Part shown: in pieces, positions 19,571 to 27,288 of the stretch
How positions within the stretch are numbered: the first letter of the stretch is position 1
Layout of the letters: every line of letters starts with the position of its first letter
Assembly: GCA_022764265.1 (NCBI GenBank)
Contig: JALERO010000103.1
Coordinates: 1-46,421, forward strand
Origin: Eubacterium sp.
Lineage (GTDB): Bacteria; Bacillota; Clostridia; Lachnospirales; Lachnospiraceae
Length of the DNA stretch: 46,421 nucleotides
Reading direction: 5' to 3'
The notes under the pieces: model-generated
What the model saw: only the letters and a program-made list of their open reading frames with translations
Told to the model about the DNA's origin: nothing
The model's database searches: none
Position numbers and translations under genes: made by a program

Positions 19571-20221
19571 ATGAGAATATTAATTGTTACCGGTGGAAAG
19601 GTAGATCTGGAGTTTGCCGGAAAATATCTGGAACAAGAACAATTTGACAGAATCATTGCCGCTGATTCCGGGCTTTCTTACTGTAATAAATTAAATATGG
19701 TTCCCACAGATATTCTTGGAGATTTTGACAGTCTGGATAATAATAAATTGCTGGAAAAATATGAAAAAGCCGGGGTACCTGTGAGGACCTTCCCAACCAG
19801 AAAAGATTACACGGACACTCATCTTGCTGTTTCCTATGCAAAAGAGTTAAAACCGGACGAAATCATCATCCTGGGAGCAACGGGTACAAGACTGGACCAT
19901 ACCCTGGCAAACATTGGAATGCTTGAATATATGGCAGAGGAAGGGATTGTTTGTAAAATCGTAGATGCTCACAATGAAGTGGAAATCCTTTGTGGAAAAA
20001 CAGAAAAAAACTATAAAAAACCAGAAGGAAAAACCTTCTTCTCTCTGATTGCCTGGAACGGACCGGTGACGGGCATTGATTTAGAGGGATTCTCCTATCC
20101 CCTGAAAAATGGTATGCTGGAAACGGCGATCAGCCTTGGAATCAGCAATGAGATTGTGGATCAATATGCCACCTTGCGGATGAAAACGGGAAAACTTCTG
20201 GTGATACAGGCAAGAGATTAA
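19571..20221 (+). CDS. Thiamine diphosphokinase
   Basis: AADSGLSYCNKLNMVPTDILGDFDSL, FPTRKDYTDTHLAV, LGATGTRLDHTLANI. Confidence 0.93.
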   Translation: MRILIVTGGKVDLEFAGKYLEQEQFDRIIAADSGLSYCNKLNMVPTDILGDFDSLDNNKLLEKYEKAGVPVRTFPTRKDYTDTHLAVSYAKELKPDEIIILGATGTRLDHTLANIGMLEYMAEEGIVCKIVDAHNEVEILCGKTEKNYKKPEGKTFFSLIAWNGPVTGIDLEGFSYPLKNGMLETAISLGISNEIVDQYATLRMKTGKLLVIQARD

Positions 20222-20225
20222 AAGA

Positions 20226-20272
20226 AAAAGACGACGGCTTCCATGATTTAATCTGCCGTCGTCTGTTTTTTC
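20226..20272. terminator. Bidirectional rho-independent terminator between convergent thiamine diphosphokinase gene and ychF
   Basis: AGACGACGGC...GCCGTCGTCT stem with A-rich 5' flank and T-run 3' flank. Confidence 0.88.
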
Positions 20273-20281
20273 ACTTCTTAA

Positions 20282-21379
20282 TTATACATTAAATTTAAAC
20301 AGGACCACATCACCATCCTGCATGATGTATTCTTTTCCTTCGGAACGAACCAGTCCTTTGTCTCTGGCAGCGGCCATACTTCCGTTGGCAATCAGATCAT
20401 CATAGCTGATGACATCGGCTTTGATAAATCCCCGCTCAAAATCAGAATGAATTTTACCGGCAGCCTGAGGTGCCTTGGTTCCTTTTGGAATCGTCCATGC
20501 CTTTGATTCAATCGGACCGGCCGTCAGGTAAGAGATTAATCCCAGAAGGCTGTAGCTTGCCTTGATCAATTTCTCCAGACCGGATTCCTTCAGACCGAGA
20601 TCTTCCAGAAACATTGCTTTTTCGTCATCATCCAGTTCCGCGATTTCCTGTTCAATCTGAGCACAGACAACAAATACTTCTGAATCACATCCCTGTGCAT
20701 ATTCCTTAACTGTATTCACATAATCATTGGAGGCACCGTCATCGGCCAGGTCATCTTCGCTTACGTTAGCCGCAAAAATAACCGGCTTGTCTGTGAGAAG
20801 GTTACATTCTGCCAGCAGCTTCTGCTCATCTTCGTCCTCTGTGGCAAAGGTTTTGGCCAGTTGACCGTCTTCCAGATGCGCTTTAACCTTTTTCAGGAAT
20901 TCTACTTCTGCCGCAATCTTTTTGTCATTGTGAGCGGCGCGGGCAGACTTGGCAATACGACGGTCTAATACCTCAATATCAGAGAAAATCAACTCAAAAT
21001 TAATTGTTTCAATATCACGAAGCGGGTTTACGCTGCCATCTACATGGATTACATTGCTGTCGTCAAAGCATCGTACCACATGAACAATGGCATCCACTTC
21101 ACGAATGTTGGCAAGGAACTGATTACCCAGACCTTCTCCCTTTGATGCACCCTTCACGAGTCCTGCGATATCCACAAATTCAATGACAGCAGGGACAATC
21201 TTCGCGGAATCATACATGTCGGATAAAACCTGAAGACGTTTGTCAGGAACCGGAACGATTCCGATGTTTGGATCTATGGTACAGAAAGGGTAGTTGGCGG
21301 ATTCGGCGCCTGCCTTGGTCAGAGAATTGAATAAAGTACTTTTTCCGACGTTTGGAAGGCCGACAATACCTAATTTCAT
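20282..21379 (-). CDS. ychF: Redox-regulated ATPase YchF (Obg-family)
   Basis: MKLGIVGLPNVGKSTLFN, DIAGLVKGASKGEGLGNQFL, VISYDDLIANGSMAAARDKGLVRSEGKEYIMQDGDVVLFKFNV. Confidence 0.97.
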   Translation of the reverse strand: MKLGIVGLPNVGKSTLFNSLTKAGAESANYPFCTIDPNIGIVPVPDKRLQVLSDMYDSAKIVPAVIEFVDIAGLVKGASKGEGLGNQFLANIREVDAIVHVVRCFDDSNVIHVDGSVNPLRDIETINFELIFSDIEVLDRRIAKSARAAHNDKKIAAEVEFLKKVKAHLEDGQLAKTFATEDEDEQKLLAECNLLTDKPVIFAANVSEDDLADDGASNDYVNTVKEYAQGCDSEVFVVCAQIEQEIAELDDDEKAMFLEDLGLKESGLEKLIKASYSLLGLISYLTAGPIESKAWTIPKGTKAPQAAGKIHSDFERGFIKADVISYDDLIANGSMAAARDKGLVRSEGKEYIMQDGDVVLFKFNV

Positions 21380-21586
21380 AAAATCTTCCTCCGTTTATTA
21401 TAGTAATATTTCAATCTATAATTCTAGCATACATTGAATCGGACTGACAAGAAATTTTATGAAAACCATAAAAGAAAATAGATAAAAAATTGATTGGGTA
21501 TGTACATTTGATTCGGTTTCGACTATAATTTATTTCGATAAAATTGCTTCAATATATTAGATATAGATATGAAAAAGGAGGATTCG

Positions 21587-22489
21587 ATGCAATATACAGA
21601 TATCAGATTTCCCCATCTGGGAATTGTGCTTTCTCATGTGGGAAGATATATTTCTATCGGGAATTTTCAGATTATGTTTTATGGAATCATCATCGCCATC
21701 GGATTTTTGGCGGGATTGTTGGTTGCCCAGAAGGAGGCCAGGCGAACCGGTCAGAATCCGGAGATCTATATGGACTATCTTCTCTGTATGGTCGTTCCGG
21801 CGATTATTGGAGCCAGAGCATATTATGTAATTTTTTCCTGGGATTATTATAAAAACAATCCCATTGAGGTTTTATATCTTCGCCAGGGCGGCCTTGGAAT
21901 CGTGGGAGGGGTAACCGCTGCAATTCTGGTGCTCTTAATTTTTGCAAAGGTGAGAAAGCAGAAGACCTTACTTATGCTGGATACCATGAGCATGGGGCTT
22001 CTGGTTGGGCAGATCATCGGAAGATGGGGGAACTTTTTTAACCGGGAAGCCTTTGGAGGATACACAGACGGTTTGTTTGCCATGCAGATTCCTTTAAAAT
22101 ATTTTGAACAGTATGGCAGATTGGGAGAACTGAATAACGGAGGAATCCTGGATCATCTGGTAACCCTGAATGTGGGAGGACAGACATTGGATTATATTCA
22201 GGTTCACCCAACCTTTTTATATGAAGGATTATGGAATTGCCTGATTTTGCTGATCATTTTTTTGTATCGAAAACACAAAAAATTTGACGGAGAATTATTC
22301 TGTATATATCTGATGGGATACGGCATGGGAAGATTTTTGATTGAGAGTCTGCGGGTCGATCAGCTTCAGATCGGTCACACTGGAATCGCTGCAACACAGG
22401 TGGTATGTATCTGTATTTTCATCGGTGGACTCATTGGAATTATAATGGGCAGACGAAGAAAAAGACAGGAATTGGCAGTCACTCGCTGA
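21587..22489 (+). CDS. lgt: Prolipoprotein diacylglyceryl transferase
   Basis: GGLGIVGG, GQIIGRWGNFFNREAFGG, HPTFLYEGLWN, RFLIESLR; RBS AAAGGAG just upstream of ATG 21587. Confidence 0.95.
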   Translation: MQYTDIRFPHLGIVLSHVGRYISIGNFQIMFYGIIIAIGFLAGLLVAQKEARRTGQNPEIYMDYLLCMVVPAIIGARAYYVIFSWDYYKNNPIEVLYLRQGGLGIVGGVTAAILVLLIFAKVRKQKTLLMLDTMSMGLLVGQIIGRWGNFFNREAFGGYTDGLFAMQIPLKYFEQYGRLGELNNGGILDHLVTLNVGGQTLDYIQVHPTFLYEGLWNCLILLIIFLYRKHKKFDGELFCIYLMGYGMGRFLIESLRVDQLQIGHTGIAATQVVCICIFIGGLIGIIMGRRRKRQELAVTR

Positions 22490-22490
22490 G

Positions 22491-22519
22491 TTGACATTAG
22501 TAATAGTTTCTGTTATTAT
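22491..22519 (+). promoter_or_regulatory. Candidate sigma-A promoter P1 (TTGACA-N17-TATTAT) for rubrerythrin
   Basis: -35 at 22491-22496, -10 at 22514-22519, directly after the lgt stop. Confidence 0.6.
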
Positions 22520-22537
22520 AATATTATCAGTTAAGTC

Positions 22538-22566
22538 TTGAACAGAATACGGGAAAATAGTATACT
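22538..22566 (+). promoter_or_regulatory. Candidate second promoter P2 (TTGAAC-N17-TATACT) for rubrerythrin
   Basis: -35 at 22538-22543, -10 at 22561-22566, inside an inverted repeat. Confidence 0.4.
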
Positions 22567-22637
22567 ATATTCTGGAAGAACTGTGGCAGACTGCACGGTG
22601 AGAGTGCAGATGCGATTTGATCAAGGAGGTACAAGAA

Positions 22638-23300
22638 ATGTCTAAATGGAAATGTAAAATTTGTGGCTATATTTATGAAGGTGAAGAATTACCGGCTGAT
22701 TTCACCTGTCCGCTGTGTAAACAGCCAGCTTCCGCTTTTGAAAAGGTAGAAGAAGCACCTGCAGCAGGTGGATCTGTATACGCTGGAACAAAGACAGAGC
22801 AGAATCTTAAAGACGCTTTCGCAGGCGAAAGCCAGGCCCGTAACAAATATACTTATTTCGCAGAGGTTGCTCAGAGAGAAGGTTACGAAGAATTAGCTGA
22901 AATCTTCCTGAAAACTGCACGTAACGAGCAGGAACATGCACGCGTATGGTTCCAGGAGCTGGGCGGCATCGGCTCAACAGCAGACAACCTTCTTGCAGCA
23001 GCTGAAGGTGAGAACTACGAATGGACAGACATGTATGATCGTATGGCAAAAGAAGCTGACGAAGAAGGTTTCCACGATCTTGCTGAACGTTTCCGCAAGG
23101 TTGGCGCAATCGAAAAACGTCACGAAGAACGTTATCGTAAATTACTCAACGACGTTGAGATGAAACAGGTATTTGAGAAGAGCGGACAGACTATGTGGGA
23201 ATGCCGCGTATGCGGACACATCGTTGTCGGAACCAAAGCTCCGGAAGTATGTCCGGTATGTAAATACAGCCAGTCTTACTTCGAAGTACACACAAAATAA
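22638..23300 (+). CDS. Rubrerythrin with rubredoxin-like domains at both N- and C-termini
   Basis: N-terminal [22 protein letters not shown]; ferritin-like core ([33 protein letters not shown]); C-terminal [20 protein letters not shown]. Confidence 0.92.
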   Translation: MSKWKCKICGYIYEGEELPADFTCPLCKQPASAFEKVEEAPAAGGSVYAGTKTEQNLKDAFAGESQARNKYTYFAEVAQREGYEELAEIFLKTARNEQEHARVWFQELGGIGSTADNLLAAAEGENYEWTDMYDRMAKEADEEGFHDLAERFRKVGAIEKRHEERYRKLLNDVEMKQVFEKSGQTMWECRVCGHIVVGTKAPEVCPVCKYSQSYFEVHTK

Positions 23301-23334
23301 AGAAGCGCAGCTTCTATAATAACTGTTTATTCAA

Positions 23335-23374
23335 TCCGTTCACGTAACAACAGGTTATGTGAACGGATTTTTTT
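23335..23374 (+). terminator. Rho-independent terminator after rubrerythrin
   Basis: CCGTTCACGTAAC-aacag-GTTATGTGAACGG followed by ATTTTTTT. Confidence 0.88.
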
Positions 23375-23413
23375 ACAAATTTTTTACATATTGTTTCTGC
23401 AAAGCCATAAGAC

Positions 23414-23442
23414 TTGCTAAACAGATTCTTTTGTGCTATAAT
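23414..23442 (+). promoter_or_regulatory. Candidate sigma-A promoter TTGCTA-N17-TATAAT for the ABC exporter pair
   Basis: -35 at 23414-23419, -10 at 23437-23442. Confidence 0.6.
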
Positions 23443-23525
23443 TCCTTAGGTTTTTAACTTAAAAAGAAGATAATTCTTTCAACTTGTATGCAAAAGAATA
23501 GATAGCCATTCGGCTGGAGGAAATT

Positions 23526-24308
23526 ATGAAGCGTTTTTGGAAAGATTTAAAAGGACATTATAAATATGCCCTGTATGCAGCCAAGTCTGAGCTTAAGTCG
23601 GAGGTTGCGAATTCGTATCTGAACTGGATATGGTGGGTATTGGAGCCGTTTTGCTTTATGCTGATTTACTCCTTTATCTTTGGCGTGGTATTTAATGCCA
23701 AGGAACCAAATTTTAGTGTGTTTATTTTCATTGGTCTGACGGCGTGGGATTTTTTCAGCAGATGCTTGAATCAGAGCGTCAAACTCATGAAAAACAATAA
23801 GTCCATTGTGACTAAGGTTTATATTCCGAAGTTCATTTTATTGATATCGAAGATGTTTTTCAATGGTTACAAAATGTTCATTCAGTTTTTTATCATTATT
23901 GTCATGATCATTTATTTCAGAATACCGATCACATGGAATATAATTTTTGTGGTGCCGATCTTACTTACACTTTTTGTAGTGACATTTGCATGTATGACCC
24001 ATCTGATGCATTATGGTGTGTTTGTACAGGACTTGGCCAATGTTGTGACGATCGTGTTGCGAATGGTGTTTTATATGACCGGTATCTTTTATAACATTGA
24101 AAAAAGACTGCCGCCGAAATACATTGGACTTCTCATGAAAGCAAACCCGATGGCTTTGATTTTGAGCAGTCTCAGAAAGTGTATTCTATATGCCCAGACA
24201 CCGGATATAAAGTGGATAATGATCTGGTTTGTAATCGGAATTATTGTGGCAGCGTTTGGCGTTCGTAAGATTTATAAGAATGAAAACAGCTATGTAAAGG
24301 TGATTTAA
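23526..24308 (+). CDS. Polysaccharide/teichoic-acid-type ABC transporter permease (TagG/Wzm-like)
   Basis: Six-TM ABC-2-like protein; ILSSLRKCILYAQTPD near C-terminus; paired with a Wzt/TagH-like ATPase. Confidence 0.85.
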   Translation: MKRFWKDLKGHYKYALYAAKSELKSEVANSYLNWIWWVLEPFCFMLIYSFIFGVVFNAKEPNFSVFIFIGLTAWDFFSRCLNQSVKLMKNNKSIVTKVYIPKFILLISKMFFNGYKMFIQFFIIIVMIIYFRIPITWNIIFVVPILLTLFVVTFACMTHLMHYGVFVQDLANVVTIVLRMVFYMTGIFYNIEKRLPPKYIGLLMKANPMALILSSLRKCILYAQTPDIKWIMIWFVIGIIVAAFGVRKIYKNENSYVKVI

Positions 24309-25042
24309 TGGAAGAACGAAAGAGTGCAATCAGCGTACGTAATGTATGCATTGATTATAAAAGTTTAAAATCAAGCTCCATAAAGCAGAATTTCTTTAAA
24401 TTAAAAAAAGTGGAGCAGGAAGTATTTCATGCAGTCCGCAATGTTTCTTTTGAAGTGCCGGAAGGACAAATCCTCGGAATCACCGGGAAAAACGGAAGCG
24501 GAAAGTCCACAATGCTGCGGGCAATTGCCGGGATTTTTTCTGCAGACAGCGGTGAGATCGATCTTCATGGACACACCATATCTTTGCTGTCCATCGGCGT
24601 TGGATTTAAAAATGAACTTTCCGGTAGAGAGAACATCATTCTATCCGGAATGTTGCTGGGCTTTTCAAAGGAATTTATTCTGGAAAAGATGCCGGAGATC
24701 ATCGAGTTTGCGGGAATCGGTAATTTCATCGATATGCCGGTTCGTACCTATTCAAGTGGTATGTATTCCAAGTTGGCTTTCTCCATCACAGCGATTCTGG
24801 AGACGGAAATTATGCTGATCGATGAGGTGCTGAGTGTCGGTGACCAGAAGTTCAGAAAGAAAAGTTATAATAAGATGAAAGAGCTGATCTCCAATCGGGA
24901 GCGTACGGTTGTGATCGTATCCCACAGTATGACCACTCTTGAGGATTTATGTGATCAGCTGATCTGGATGCATGATGGGGAGATTATCATGTATGATAAG
25001 CCGGAAATTGTACTTCCGGTGTATAAAGATTTTATGAGATAA
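24308..25042 (+). CDS. Polysaccharide/teichoic-acid-type ABC transporter ATP-binding protein (TagH/Wzt-like)
   Basis: Walker A GKNGSGKSTML, YSSGMYSKLAFS signature region, LIDEVLSVGDQKFRKKS typical of this subfamily. Confidence 0.9.
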   Translation: MEERKSAISVRNVCIDYKSLKSSSIKQNFFKLKKVEQEVFHAVRNVSFEVPEGQILGITGKNGSGKSTMLRAIAGIFSADSGEIDLHGHTISLLSIGVGFKNELSGRENIILSGMLLGFSKEFILEKMPEIIEFAGIGNFIDMPVRTYSSGMYSKLAFSITAILETEIMLIDEVLSVGDQKFRKKSYNKMKELISNRERTVVIVSHSMTTLEDLCDQLIWMHDGEIIMYDKPEIVLPVYKDFMR

Positions 25043-25058
25043 GTGAATATGAATGGTT

Positions 25059-25103
25059 AAAAAGCCTTCCGGGCAGGATAATACTGCTACGGGGGGCTTT
25101 TTT
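25059..25103 (+). terminator. Rho-independent terminator after the ABC exporter pair
   Basis: AAAAGCCTTCCG...CGGGGGGCTTTTTTT. Confidence 0.75.
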
Positions 25104-25169
25104 TGTCATATCAGAAATTCTTTTTTCAATAATTGGAAGGAAAACAATAAAAATATACTCAAATTGTTA

Positions 25170-25198
25170 TTGCAATACCAATCTGGATGCGATAAAAT
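25170..25198 (+). promoter_or_regulatory. Candidate mraZ promoter TTGCAA-N17-TAAAAT
   Basis: -35 at 25170-25175, -10 at 25193-25198. Confidence 0.55.
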
Positions 25199-25204
25199 AA
25201 TACT

Positions 25205-25230
25205 CAAGTGGAGCAAAGTGCCATAAAGTG
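25205..25230 (+). promoter_or_regulatory. MraZ box: three 10-bp-phased AAGTG/AAAGTG direct repeats
   Basis: CAAGTG-gagc-AAAGTG-ccat-AAAGTG, with cores ending at 25210, 25220 and 25230, immediately upstream of mraZ. Confidence 0.75.
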
Positions 25231-25318
25231 ACGTTTTTTGGAGGGAAAATCCCATTCGGGGAGCGCAAGGACAGAAAATTTGAGTTTTGACGATTGGATA
25301 GGAAGAAGGTGAGCAAGT

Positions 25319-25741
25319 GTGTTTCAGGGAGAATATCAACATGGACTTGATACCAAAGGCCGGTTGATTTTACCGGTGAGAATCCGGGAAGAACTGGGAA
25401 CACAATTCGTACTCACCAAAGGCCTGGACGGGTGCCTTTTTATTTTTACTCCTTCTGCCTGGATGGACTTTTCTGATAAGCTTAATCAATTGCCGACATC
25501 CTCGAAGGAAGCCCGTAAGCTGAAGCGTTATTTTATCGGTAGCTCTATTGAATGCGAGACGGATAAACAGGGCCGGTTTTTAATCCCACCGGTTCTCAGG
25601 AATTTTGCAGAGATTGACAAGGAAGTGACGATTCTCGGAGTTTCAGATAAGATTGAAATCTGGAGCACAGAGCGTTACGAAGAGTATCAGAATGAAGATG
25701 ACATGTCCATTGAGGATATTGCGGGAGAATTGGACTTTTAG
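25319..25741 (+). CDS. mraZ: Transcriptional regulator MraZ
   Basis: MFQGEYQHGLDTKGRLILPVRIREEL; DKQGRFLIPP. GTG start. Confidence 0.96.
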   Translation: MFQGEYQHGLDTKGRLILPVRIREELGTQFVLTKGLDGCLFIFTPSAWMDFSDKLNQLPTSSKEARKLKRYFIGSSIECETDKQGRFLIPPVLRNFAEIDKEVTILGVSDKIEIWSTERYEEYQNEDDMSIEDIAGELDF

Positions 25742-25750
25742 GAGATAAGA

Positions 25751-26698
25751 ATGGAGTTTGTTCATAAATCAATTATGCTGCAGGAGACAATTGAAGCCCT
25801 GCATATCAGACCGAACGGAATTTATGTAGATGGAACTCTGGGAGGAGCCGGTCATTCTTCCGAGATTGTCAGGAGACTTGGAGAAGATGGTCGTCTGATT
25901 GGTATTGATCAGGATGGAGATGCCATAGCGGCGGCATCACAGCGGCTGGCAGATTATAAGGATAAGGTCACCATTGTTCGCAGTAATTATTCTGATATGA
26001 AGAATGTTTTAATGGATTTATCCATTTCCGGTGTGGATGGCATACTTCTGGATCTGGGAGTCTCATCCTATCAGCTGGATAATGGCGAGCGAGGTTTTAC
26101 TTATCGGGAAGATGTACCTCTGGACATGAGGATGGATCTCAGGCAAAGCAAGACAGCCAGAGATATTGTCAATCAATACAGTGAGACAGAATTATTTCAC
26201 ATTATAAGGGATTATGGTGAAGATAAATTTGCAAAAAATATTGCAAAACATATCGTCGCGGCTAGACAAACTGCACCAATTGAAACCACAGGACAGCTGA
26301 CGGAGATTATCAAGGCAGCAATTCCAAGAAAGGTTCGTGCAGTAGGAGGACATCCTGCCAAGAAAACATTTCAGGCTATTCGAATTGAATTGAATCATGA
26401 ATTGGATGTGTTAAGAGATCATCTGGAAGAAATGATTGATTTGCTGAATGACGGAGGCAGGCTCTGCGTGATTACCTTCCATTCGCTGGAAGACAGAATT
26501 GTGAAGAATATTTTCAGAACCTGTGAGAATCCCTGCATTTGCCCACCGGGCTTTCCGGTTTGTACGTGTGGCAGAGTCTCAAAAGGTAAAGTGATTACAA
26601 GAAAACCAATTATACCGGGGGAGAAAGAACTCGAAGAGAACAGCCGGGCGAAGAGTGCAAAATTACGAGTTTTTGAAAGAACAGTTTCAAAGAGATGA
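25751..26698 (+). CDS. rsmH: 16S rRNA (cytosine-1402-N4)-methyltransferase
   Basis: [57 protein letters not shown]. Confidence 0.97.
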   Translation: MEFVHKSIMLQETIEALHIRPNGIYVDGTLGGAGHSSEIVRRLGEDGRLIGIDQDGDAIAAASQRLADYKDKVTIVRSNYSDMKNVLMDLSISGVDGILLDLGVSSYQLDNGERGFTYREDVPLDMRMDLRQSKTARDIVNQYSETELFHIIRDYGEDKFAKNIAKHIVAARQTAPIETTGQLTEIIKAAIPRKVRAVGGHPAKKTFQAIRIELNHELDVLRDHLEEMIDLLNDGGRLCVITFHSLEDRIVKNIFRTCENPCICPPGFPVCTCGRVSKGKVITRKPIIPGEKELEENSRAKSAKLRVFERTVSKR

Positions 26699-26727
26699 AA
26701 CAATACGAAGTGTTGGAGGAATTTGTT

Positions 26728-27273
26728 ATGGCGTTTCATAATACATCAGATCGTTACAAGTATATTTATGGAAGTAATGTGACCAAACTGGATACTATCG
26801 AGGATTACGATACCGGAGTCAGAAAGCTAAAACCGGAATCCCAGAGAACTGTCCGTAAACAGAATGTGGAGAAGCGTCCTGCCCAGAAAACGAAGGTGAC
26901 AAATCCCGAAACAGAGGCAGCCATTCAGAAAAACAGAGCGAGATTTCTGGAATTTGACTGGAAATATACTCTGGTTACCGCAGCTGCAATCATGATTTGT
27001 GCTGTGAGCTGTCTTGCTTATGTAGGTGGAACTGTACATTTAAATAATCTGTCCGCTCAGGTTTCGGCGTTGAAAACCCAGAAGGCGGAACTGGAAAGTA
27101 AACAGGCTGCCCTTCAGGCAGAGATTGATAAAAATATTAATCTGGATGAGATTCGTACCTTTGCAGAAAAAGAATTACATATGACATATCCGGATCCGGA
27201 TCATATGATTTATTATACAGATGGTACAAGCGATTATTTCCGTCAATACGAAAGTGTCGATGTGAGCAAATAA
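26728..27273 (+). CDS. FtsL-like cell-division protein
   Basis: Short bitopic protein with one TM (YTLVTAAAIMICAVSCLAYVGG) and following coiled coil (LSAQVSALKTQKAELESKQAALQAEIDK), between rsmH and the PBP genes. Confidence 0.8.
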   Translation: MAFHNTSDRYKYIYGSNVTKLDTIEDYDTGVRKLKPESQRTVRKQNVEKRPAQKTKVTNPETEAAIQKNRARFLEFDWKYTLVTAAAIMICAVSCLAYVGGTVHLNNLSAQVSALKTQKAELESKQAALQAEIDKNINLDEIRTFAEKELHMTYPDPDHMIYYTDGTSDYFRQYESVDVSK

Positions 27274-27288
27274 AAAGCAGGTGGTAAA

